Assembly (NCBI RefSeq): GCF_033807715.1
Contig: NC_084596.1
Coordinates: forward strand, 35,178,879-35,242,878
Direction of reading: 5' to 3'
Origin: Cololabis saira
Lineage: Eukaryota; Chordata; Actinopteri; Beloniformes; Belonidae
Length of the DNA stretch: 64,000 nt
Shown: in pieces, positions 47,601-59,600 of the stretch
How the letters are laid out: each line of letters begins with the position of its first letter
How positions within the stretch are numbered: position 1 is the stretch's first letter
Notes under the pieces: model-generated
Database searches by the model: none
Seen by the model: the letters and a program-made list of their open reading frames with translations, nothing else
Told to the model about the DNA's origin: nothing
Translations under genes and position numbers: made by a program

Positions 47601-50600
47601 CTCCATCTCCTCCCGCTTGCTCCTCTTTGCTTCTTTCTGACCATTCTCTTGGCTTTCTGCATGCACCACCTGAGAAAGAGATGATCGTGACATTCAATCG
47701 TCAATAAAGACACAAATTGTCCCTGAGGGGGATTTAAAACGTAACATTTCAAAGTGGAAAAAAAACGTGCTCTCATTTATGGTTCCAGAGAATAGTGAAA
47801 CTACAACCAACCTGTGTGACGGTGCGTCGGATCTGAAGGTCCTGGTCAGAGCGCTCTGTATCTTCATCCTCTGTGCCAGAGATGGCTGCTTCTTCAGGGT
47901 GAAGGTCCACGACGGCCTCCTGGCCCAGACACGGCCTTATGTCAGGAATCAGAGACTAAAGTGGAAAGAATGAGAAAGCACACACAGATGTCATTCCATG
48001 TTCAGCACGTGAAACAAATACTATAACAGAGCAATGGTCGACCAAATTAAGAGATTTGCCAATGAATTGGCTAATAACTCTTCCCTGCTCCATAAAATTG
48101 TTAATAAGCATTTTAATTCAAAAATTCGTATTGGTAAATCTTATGAACAGGGAAAAAAAGCAGTTCTAGAAAAAAAAACAAAAAAAAAAACAATGCGACA
48201 GAAGGCTTGTTACAATAACTGCAAAGTTTTCAAAAATATAGCCTTGATAAGACAAATGAAAGATGAATCCATAAAACCGCCACAACCATAATGCATCAAC
48301 AGGAGTATGAAAAAGATTTTCATATACAGTTTACAGTAATCCCTCGTTTTTCACGGGGGTTACGTTCCAAAAAGAACCTGTGATAGGTGAAATCTGTGAA
48401 GTAGTAACCTTTATTTTTATTTTAACAATTATTATACAAGGTTTCAAATTGCGGAAATCGCGACCCGAGTAACTGGATTTGTACGGGAGAAGATGGAAAA
48501 ATGATTATGAAAAAATACAATAAGTACAGTAGGACAAATTGTGACTCGCGCGTATTTCACTGCTCGTCTGACTGCGCCGCTGCATCCTGACTCCGCTCTG
48601 CAGCGTCTTTTTCTTCTAAAGCCAGTGGTGCAGGTGTGTGTTTGAGAGAGAAGAACATAGCGGGGGAAGCGGGGAGACTGTTAAGCCAATCAGAATGTAG
48701 AACACAATGCACAATGCAAATCCGTGAAGCAGCGAGACCGTGAAAGGTGAACCTTGTTATAGCGAGGGATTTCTGTATATGATAAACCAGCCACCCAGCC
48801 ACCCAGGCTCAAACTATTGGTAAAGTTGGTAAAGTGAAACTAGTTGGTCAGGGACCTCTTGGCTGCCCCGGCCCTCTCCCAGGATCTCTAGGTTTGCACG
48901 GTTGACCATCGCCTGCTACACCAGGCCGTAGTCTGTAGCTAGTTAGGATGTGACATGCTCCTTATATTTAAGATTCTCAGCATCCTTAACTACTGAACAA
49001 CCGTACCCCACCATCAGGAGTACGGTACAGTTCTCTGGTAGATAGTGAAGTGTTTGGGGATGTCACAAGTGGGATCTCTGCTTGTTAAATTAAATTAATG
49101 ATTGTTACAGCTGCATTTAACATATACCTCACGCTAGTGCAAATACCTTGAGTGAATCAGTGGTGATGCTGATAGAAGGTTTCTTGGCAGTAACAGCTGT
49201 GCTTGAGCCCCATCTCCTTTTGCGAGCAGCCACAGTCCCAGACTCCTGTTCGCCCTCTGCACTCACAGTGCCTGGGGAGGATTTACTGTCTGGTAAGACA
49301 TAAGAATAAACCGTATTATTACATGTGAAATGACAAAAAAATAAACATATTATAATCATAAAATATGTAAAATTGAAAATTCTTTTCTGGTACATTCCCA
49401 AACCTCAACACATTAATACATACATCATGACTAGTATATGTGAGCAAAAGCATATATAAATAGAGGGAAGAGAGATGAGAGAGCTGATGAGCAACACATG
49501 GGGACAAAGAAGGGGTTAAGGTATGAGGGTTTACTCACTACTAAGAGAGATCTTGCGTGCTGAGAAAGCCTTTGGTGTCTGAAATACAAGATAAAAACAA
49601 CCCAACACACATGGGAAAGGTGAGAGACGTAGGTAGAGAAACAATAAAAAGGTCAAGTTGGGGAAAAAAAAAAAGACAAACAAAAACACAGTAGAACATT
49701 AACTGTATGTAAGGGGAACAAGTACTGAAGATGAATGAATTCTGCTGTGCAAACTTCCCTTCACATCCATCTCTACTGATGGCAACAAGTTGTGTTATTC
49801 TTGTGGCAAAAAAATAAGTTAGAATTCTATATGTGTAAACTTCAACTTGCACTGCTGGCATTACTATAAATGTGGTAGAAATACTAAAGTTAATAAAATG
49901 TCTATTTGAAAAATTGGTGTCTGAACAACAGAATCTCATTATGGAAATAATAATATATTAGGTTTCTCCCACAAATAATGTGTTAATAACATCTTATAAA
50001 TAATACTACAAAGTAGAACAATAAGAAAATCTACTTATTTCCAAGTACCACTGACACCTGTTCCTTACTGGGTTGGAAATGGCCCAATCTGGAATGCATG
50101 TACTGAATCTAGGCCACAAGGGTCCAATCAGTGGTGGCTGAGGTGTTTGGATGGAAATCTGACAGCTTGGCTGGCTGGGTGGGTTCAACTGTTCTTTTGA
50201 GTAGAGACCTTGAAATGCCTTTGTCCAAAAGCAGTCATCCTCACATGTTTTGGTATGAGTTCTTTGAAAAGATGGATAAGGCTTGTCACAACAGCAAGAC
50301 CTGACGAGAATCCAATTTAATGGAGACCAGATGTGTGCTGTCAACAGTCACTGTGCACACAAATCCAGAGTTTTGCTTATATTGTTCGGTTGTATGGTAA
50401 TCACAACAGAGAAATACTCAGGAAACAGTTGTGCTTGAAAGGGACACAAGTACATCCTTCCTCAGTTTAAGTGTATGAGAGGGAAAAGAAATCCAACAAA
50501 ATCCAGTCCAGAGATTGAAATCTATGTGGAAATGTATCCAAGAAAACCATTTGGGGCATTTTTGCCCATTTCAAAAAAAAGAGGAAACTTAATCCAATGT

Positions 50601-53600
50601 TCTTTCAAGGATGTTCCAGTCCATAATCCAGTGTCCTTATTGTTTTTTTTATTCCCCTGATGCTTATTATGGAAAAAATAAGTCTTTAAGTGCAAGGATT
50701 GAAACTTGTATCTTGACTTTGTGTTAGCACTTTTTTCTCGCTTGCTTGTGTTTTATTACCGGATCGGGCCAGATTGGTGGATATTGAAAGGCCAGCCCTG
50801 ATTTTGAATGTTTCAGTCCAATTAAGTGTTGTTCCCAGTCATATTGGTGAACATGTAGCAGCCAGGGGGGTTCCTCTGTAGAGCAGCCTTGGTGGCTTAT
50901 CTGTGATCAACTCTGGATACTGGGGTACGGTGGAATAAGTGCAGATGTAGCAGTAGTAGTGGCAGAGCTTGTATGCAGGTACCAATAGGGGCAATGGAAG
51001 AGGAATGAGCACCTTTATAACAAAACAGTCATTTGGGGTTTAAACATCAACCACAGTGAGGAAAAAGCCCTTGCTGTGTCTGCCTATTACAGTCCTAACA
51101 AAGGTTTTATAAAGAGCAAAATGAAAACTGCAACTTCCTACACATTATACCACTTAGAAAAAAGGGCCCATTAAACCATCTAATGGGAATTGATACTAAA
51201 CTCAAATATTTCCCAGAAGGAACATGTATATAATGTATTAGCTATAATTACTTATAATGCAGTGTAAAGGTGATAAAGAACTATCATAGAAGCCATTACA
51301 ACAGCTCAAAATGGTCCATTACGTCAATGTCTTTAATTATTGATAGTTTTTGAAAACCAGGACGGTTCATGATCCCTCAGTGTCTTACCTCCTCATTGGT
51401 CTCTGAAACCTTCTCTGAATCTGCCATGGCAGTCTCCTTCACTTGCCTTTGTAGTATTAAAAATGGAAATCAGAAAACAAAGAAACGGATATCAGACAAT
51501 AAGTATATAAATTCATTTAAAAAGAAATCTGGTTAAATTATCTCATAAAATGATCTCATCTAAAAATGTAGCACAGCATGAAATTGATACGTTAGGGCAA
51601 TCAAAAGGCAATTTTTGAATAAATAAATAAAATAGAAAGACACAGCATGATGTGCAATCAAAATATTCAGTATCAGAAATGTTACTAAAAGACGTGCAGG
51701 GAAACGGACTGCTAAGTTATGCACGTACACATAAAGGGACTGGATTTAACTAGCTTTTTTTTTAATGAAGAGGTATTGCATGTTTTTAACGCTTGATTTA
51801 AAGGAACTATGTGACTATCTCCTTCAAATCAAGGTTAAAATATAATTTGTTTACAGCTGCCTTTGACTAAATAATTCAAACCATTCTGAATTTAACTTTT
51901 AACTGTTAATTTCAGTTCTACACTGTAACTATCTTAAGTAACATTTGTAATATGCCACTGCACTGTGATTTATGACCTTTTGTTACCTTCTTTCTTTTTC
52001 TTTACAGTTTCATTTTGTGAAGTACCTTGAACTGCCTTGATGAAATGTGCTATACAAATAAACTTGCCTTGCTTGAATTTTGTTGTGCTATTAAACCTAC
52101 AGACTTGACAGCAATTCAATTTAGTACTTAACCTGTTTGATTAATTGGATTGAACAAAAACATAAGAATTCCCGTTCTTCCTCTACTCGCCATTCCCATT
52201 TCATTCAAGTCAATCATATAAGAGAAATGAAGCACAAAATAAAATGTATACAATACAACATCTGTACAAATTCTATTAAATAAAACATTTTAAAAAATCG
52301 TGAGAGCATAGACATAAAGCTCTGCAGGTTCAAGTAATTGGCTCCTATGCACAGTTCACACCCCTGTGAACACGTCTCACTCTGGTAAACACGGTGAAAC
52401 ACGGAGAGGAGGAAGGAGAGCTGAGAGTCGCTGCAGTCCTGATGATAAGCGAGTCCAGACCAGACTGAACAGCAGACCTGCACCGGTCTGGAGACGAGCC
52501 TGCAGGCGTGAGCGTCCTCACACTACGGTAAACCCTGCACACTTCACCGCCAGGACATGCGGACATCTCGGGGAAAACGCAGCATGAAAACGACTGCGTC
52601 GCTTCTGTGTTTCTGTCTGCGGTCCTCCCCTCGCCCAGAGCTGCTCTCCTCTCGCCGCAGTCATGACAGCACCGCAGGCCGGCATCGCCGCTACAGCCCC
52701 CGACACAAAACAGCCATCTCGCACCAAATCAAACATTAAAGCCTCAATTATGGTTCCGCGTTACACCGACGCAGAGCCTACGGCGTAGGGTACGCGGCGA
52801 CGCGCAACGCTCTGTGTCGCTGTAACGCGGAACCATAAATCAGCCTTACGTATCCAGAGGACCCACGTCTCCTCCACCGCCGAGGCTTCAAGGCAGCCTC
52901 ATTAATCGCCTGACAGGAAATCCCTTTAATTAGCGTCATATTTCAAAACACAAATCAGACCGCAATTTATCTCAATCTAATGTGGTGAGATGATTTAACC
53001 CCATAGGATGGTTAATATCATCTGAGGGAAGAGTATTAGACAACCAGTAGTCACGTTATTAGCTTAGTGCTCTTTCACTGCCAAGTGCCTTGAGGGGAAA
53101 ATATACACATACGGCAGAGCCGAAAACGAAGATTTATATAAACATCGGACTAATAAATGAATGAATAAATTAAACATAAGTCTCGTGATCCATCTAAACC
53201 TGAAACAGTCCGTCCTTGAGTCGCGGTTGTAAACCGAATCTTTTCAACCAATTCAGACAGACCAGACATGTTGAGATAATTTCAGATTTAAATCTACATG
53301 TTTTCTTAAAAATACATACATAAAAAATGCATTAAAAGCAGTCCCAGCACCTGACTGAAAACGACTGACAACTATGAATTTCACTAATATTCTCTATCAG
53401 CACCTTAAAAACAGTCCAGTGGTATGATCATTTATCATTTAACATGTTTTGAACTTACTACTCTGGATAAAACCATGAGGAGTGCTAGATTTATTGCAGA
53501 AAATTCTTGAATTTGTTTAACTGAAAAGCATAACATGTGAACAGTGAAGCAAAAACCTAATATATACTTTTAGATAAATTAGATAGATAAACTCCAACAG

Positions 53601-56600
53601 ATCGATAAGAGCAGACCTCGCAGGTTAGGTTACACTAAATTAACCAATAAACAAATTCACATATAAAATGAAAATATTAATAAAAGTTTAAATGAAGTGC
53701 AGCAGGCCTCAACACTAACGTTTTCCATAAGCAGCAAAACAATCACAAAATCTAGGAACACAACTTAAGCCGACTTTACTGCAACATTTTCATACATCGT
53801 TTCTCATCCACTAAATTACTAATAATAAGTAGACTGTTTATATTACAGTAATATACTCTAACAGACTACTTGTGGAATTTATAAAACTTGTTGAGTTAAG
53901 TAGACAGTCAAGTGAGGTTTTAAGATAACTACATCTTTTTAAACAATGTCACCAAATTATGTTTTAAATGTCTGTAACCCACACTGGTTTAAAACATATG
54001 CATATTAGTTAACAATCATGTATTGTATTGCAAGTAAGATAAATTATATGGTACATATGTTGAGTTGTATTTTGATATAGATTTCCTACATAATTGTCAT
54101 GTATGACTTCCATCATGGTATTTCCATATCATTTCTGGGGGTCAAGCGTTCAGGCCAATTCCCCGTTACAAAAAAAACTGAAACCTCCCCAAACCCACAA
54201 CGACATTTAGGCTATTCATTCACCTGCCTGAAGTACTGAAATGTATTGTCATTTCAGTCTCCTCTGGCTGTCACCCGCTGACGCCCATCTCTCAAAGGTG
54301 GCAGGCAGGTGTGCGTGAGTTGATCAGTGCACCCATGTTCAGATTGCAACTTTAAAAACCAACATTATAAACTTAGTAAATGCTATTAATTAAGCATGCA
54401 GTGGATGGGAAAATATTTGATGCAGTGAATCTTGGGTGACATTGCTTGGGACCAAGTAAAAGTTAGTATGTGAACTAGAGAATTAATCTGAGTCTGTATT
54501 AATCACAACTCCTTATGAGGAGTACAAAAACTAGGTGACCTGTCTGTCCAGGCAGTAAGCAGCTTATTGTTGCTCTTACTTGGTTCTCACTGGATTGACC
54601 CTTTGAACTTTGGTTGACTCTTCAAAAGTAACAAGCTTTCAGACAACCCTGTGACACGACTGTGCTGAATTTCTGCTTGGAAGATGTGGAGTCAGCGGGT
54701 CATCTCGGTTTCAAAAGGGAAATAACTATTCTTTTCAAACACTCAATGTGATGTTAAAGTTATTTCTAAGAGGAACAGTGTATTTCCAGTACCAATGTTA
54801 TGTGGCCAAACATTTGCAGAGAAAACTAGTGTTTCTGTCCTGACAACAAACATTTTAGCATCAGACAGTCATGAGCCCAACTCTCCGCTACCGGAAACTA
54901 TAAAAACTATGCAGTGTGTCTTCCAGCACAATAGTCATAAATCAATAATAGATAATCAGAAAAGACCAAAATGACCATGAGGAGATGGAAGAACTCCCAT
55001 TCACTAAATACATTGGTCTCATTGAGTCATTTCAGAAAACAGACTTAAGGCATTTCTGACTTAAAATAAATGGAAATTAAAATAACACATGAAATACTTA
55101 AATATCAGATGTCTAAGCCCACATATAATACATTATTTGTTTCATCTGAACTTGACTCCTTATAAATGCTCTGCTAATGAAGAGACAAGAAAGTGCCCAG
55201 AAACAACATTTTCTTCAATATTTGACCATAACTTTTCCTTCTGTAGTTCTGAAAATTATACCAGGTGAAGACTATTTTTCTAAATATCAACAAATAGTTT
55301 GAAAGTCTAATATCACGACTCCAGAGGATGAACACATTCATTTATATATTTGTATTAGTTGGACACACAAAGAAGATGTATGGGACATGTTTCAGAAAGC
55401 CAGACCTTTGTTTGTCCTTTTCTTCTCCCCTCTCGCTGTCCTTTGTCCTCCGATGTGGAACCTCTCTGGTTGATGCATCACTGAACAGTTTCTGCTAATT
55501 TAAAGAGAGTACAAGATGGACTAAAAACAGCAGCTACACAAATCACTAACCACCTGTGTAACTGAAGTCAAACTCACCAAATAAGGCTGCATTTGTACAA
55601 GTTCACCAACTTGAATTAGAAACATTTTCAAGGTTCCAACTTATAAGTTCACTTTTGTTTTGTTTGTTTTTTTACCAACTGACATTAGAGATAAATGTCA
55701 TAACTGTTATTTTCCATTTTGTGGTTTCTCAGGATATATTTTTTGTGGTCGAAAAAAATACTAAATGATTGTGATTGGGAATCATGAGAGCATTTGGTGA
55801 CAGTAGAGCTTACAGCTATGATTAATAGTGAAAGTAACATCATTTCCACATGCACAATGCAAAGAAGGTCAAGGGATTGGGACCAGGCAGCTGTGTAAAC
55901 TTAAGAAAACCACTTATCAGTGAGACTAATTGGAAAAATAAGGCTTCAATTTGCTAAGGAGCATAAAGATGAAGTGATACACCCATCATGCCTAGTGCCA
56001 ACCGTACAAGCCTGTGGCAGACTGTATAAAAACAATGGATGAACCATTAGGTCATGTGACCCATTGGTTTACGAAGGCCGGTTCTAAAGCCCTTTGTTCT
56101 TTGTGTTGCTGAAGAAGCAGACGGGAATGCGCCCACTGCATGTCAATAAAAGTCAGCTTTGCTCCCAGCTCCTGCTGCTGAACCCCGACGAAATAAACTT
56201 TTACAGCGGAGTATACCGGTTAACACATTGACTCGACAGCAAGGTCAAAAATGTCAAGGCGATGCTCAGTTAAACAAGACCACATTATTTTAAAAGGTAT
56301 GTGTGGTGATAGTGCAGAAAAATGTCACTCTTACGACAGGTTCAAATAAATCCTGTTAAAATTGTCAAGATGAAATTCAAGTGCAACACTGAATTTCATC
56401 TGTAATTTAATCTGTAATAAGGCTGTAATTCTGATTCAGACTTTTGAAGAAGTTTTATTTGGCTGCAGCAGCAAAGTTTCACTCGGAAATCTAAGGAACT
56501 ATAACATTTTAATAAAATCTGAATAAACTTTATAGGAACAATATTTAAGAACATGTGCTATATCAAGTTAGAAACAACTAACCTCAATGTGACCATCTCC

Positions 56601-59600
56601 ATCAGAAGTTTTACTGCTCTCTATAGAGGCTTTCTTTTTGCAGGGGGAGGCTTCTGGGCTCTCTCTTAAACCCTCAGCCTTTGTTGTGTCCATGTGACGT
56701 TGTGAGGAGTCTCTTTCACGCTTTCCCTCCTTAAAAGAAAGAATACAGACAGATGTCACGCATTAAACAAAGAATATGACAATTAAAAAAAAAAAAAAAA
56801 TTTTATTTTTTTTATTTTCAACAAGTCAGAAAACAAATATGAATCACAGCTCACTGCTTTCCAGAGGTTTTTCTGATTTCGGGGTATATCAGAAATACAG
56901 TTTTGAATGTGTTTGGGAAAATAAAAACAAAGAAAGCTGACAGCGATTTTTAAATTTACTTGGACTTTTTACTGGATGGGACAGCATGTGACACTGTGGA
57001 CACAGCTGAGAGATCGTCTGGTTGATTCTCAGCACTTCCACATTTCAAAGTTTCCCTTGTGGGGGGCATTGAAATACACATTTCAAAACTACTCTAATCA
57101 CGAGCATTGGTATTTCAGGTTAAAATGAGAATTCTTTATTTTCACATGTATATAATGCCCTCCCTAAAAAAGATCCTCTGAAACCCACATTCAGTGTAGC
57201 AAGGGTTCTACTCTCCAACTTCAACCCTCCTCAATTCTTTAAGAAAAAAAAGGCGGAGTACATCAAATAAAAGCACTCTATAAAAGGCTTGTGTAAAAAC
57301 TGTACTGGGCAAAAAACTAATCGTTCCCCTTCAGTTGTTTTATCTTTTATAAAGCACATTCATATCCATTTTCCCTTTTTTTTGGTAGAGAATATGCAGG
57401 ACAGTGTATACAGATATTTGACTCTCTTACACCTAAATAAAAAGACATTGTAATGAATAGAATTGCATATGTTTGGTCTATTATATGAACAGTCTCCTGA
57501 AAAGGATCATGAATCATTTATGAAACCTAGATTCATGGCAATAACTTTAAGAAAAGGAGACAAATCCCTTCATTTAAAAAAAGTTGGTAGTGGTCTAAAT
57601 TAAAGTGATATTAATTTGCACTAATACACATTTTTATGTCCGTGTCAGAATAAAAGCAAAATTGAGTTTTGAGCCACTTACCTCTCTACCTCTGGAAACG
57701 GGGCGGGTTTTATCTTGAGAAGATGTGGATGAGCCAGATGATTGAGATGAGGAGGACCCAGAGTCTGATTCTGAGGAAGAGGAATCATTAGATGATGATC
57801 GTCGTCTTGGCCGTTTCTCCTCCTTCTTTGTGTCACTTCTCCCCTCTTCTGCAGCATCCGATGGGCTTGAGGAACTCTTGCCGTCATCCACTTTTTTTGC
57901 TCTTTCACTGGACTCCTTGACGGAGTCTTCAGTCTTTGATGAAGCTGCTTTTTCTTTGACCTCCGTGACGAGCCTTTTGGCCCCTTCTGCAGGACTCTGG
58001 GCCGGTGCAGTTTTATCTGAATTCTTCTGCTCCGATCGGGCCGTCGCAGAACAGACGGACACAGAGACGGTCTCCTGGTGTGCCTGCTTCTGTGGATCCT
58101 CCTGCTCGTTGGGGGCCTTGTGTACTTCTAGTTGTGGTATCACTAATCTGGTGGGTGAGGTGAGCGGTGAGGCCCGAGGTTGAGGGCTATCGGAGAATGT
58201 ACGGGGCCGCTTGATAATCAAAGAAGTGGATGAAGATTGCGGTTGAACTGGGGAATCGCGTAATAAGTGGAACTTCTTAAATGACGAATGAGATGGCGGA
58301 GCTGCTGGTGACACAGATGCACTAGACTCTGCAGCGGGGCCTTCAGCCTTGGACGCTGATGCATGGTCATCCTCCCGCTGTGGCACCTCTGTCGATGAGC
58401 TCCCAGTGGGTCCTGTGGAGAGGAGGGGGGGAGTGGGCAGGGAAGTGAGACCAACCTCACGGCCACGTTTGGATGGAGGGAGGTGACTCTCTCTCTCCTT
58501 TTCAGCCATCCTAAACTTCTCCCTCTCCTGTTCCAGTGCCCTCTCCTGTTCCTCTTTTTCTTTCTGCATGGCTTTCTCTTTGTCCAGTTTTTCCTGTTCA
58601 AGAGCCTTTATCCTTTCTTGCTCCAAAGCTCTCTCCTTTTCCTGCCTTTCCTTCTCCAGGGCTCTTGCCCTTTCAAGTTTCTCCTTCTCTAGAGCCTTCT
58701 CTCTCTCCAGCTGTTCCTTCCTCGCCTTCTCAGCTCGTTCCTTCTCAATCCTCTCTTTTTCTAGAGCTGCCTCCCTCTCTGCCTTCTCTTTTTCTTCCCT
58801 CTCTCGTCTTTCCCTCTCTCGTCTTTCCCTCTCTATTCTCTCTTGCTCCAATGCCTTCTCTTTTTCAATTCTCTCTTTTTCAATTCTCTCTTTTTCCCTC
58901 TTCTCCAGAGCCAACCTTTCTTGCTCTAGAGCCTTTTCTTTTTTTATTCTTTCCAGCTCTATGGCCTTTTCTCTCTCAATTCTTTCAAGCTCTGCAGCCT
59001 TCTCGCGCTTTATTCTCTCTTGCTCTGCAGCCTTCTCGCGCTTTATTCTCTCTTGCTCCATAGCTTTCTCCTTCTCAATCCGTTCCTTCTCCAGCCTCTC
59101 CTGTTCAAGGGCTTTTTCTTTTTCAATTCTTTCCTTCTCCTTTCTCTCAGCTTCCAGAGCTCTTTCCTTCTCCTTTCTCTCAGCTTCCAGAGCTCTTTCT
59201 CTCTCCAACCTCTCCTGCTCACGTGCTCTTTCAATAGCTTCCCGTTCTCTCTCCAGAGCCCTGGCTTTTTCTAGCTCCATCTGCCGCTCTCTTTCCTCCC
59301 TTTCTTGCCTCTCCTTCTCCTCCCTTTCTCTCTGCAGACGTTCTTGCTCCAAAGCCCTCTGTCTTTCCAGCTCCTTTTGCCTTAATAGCTCTATGGCTCT
59401 CAATCGCTCCTCCTTCTCTTTAGCCAAAGCTTCTTCTCGCTCCTGCTTCTCTTTTTCCAGAGCAAGTTCTCGCTCCCGCTGTAAAGCCTTTTCTCTTTCT
59501 TCTCTTTCTAGGGCCTGCTGTCGCTCAAATCGCTCTCTTTCCAGAGCTTTCTCCTTTTCCTCTCGCTCTAGTGCCATAGCTCTCTCTCGCTCTTCCTCTG

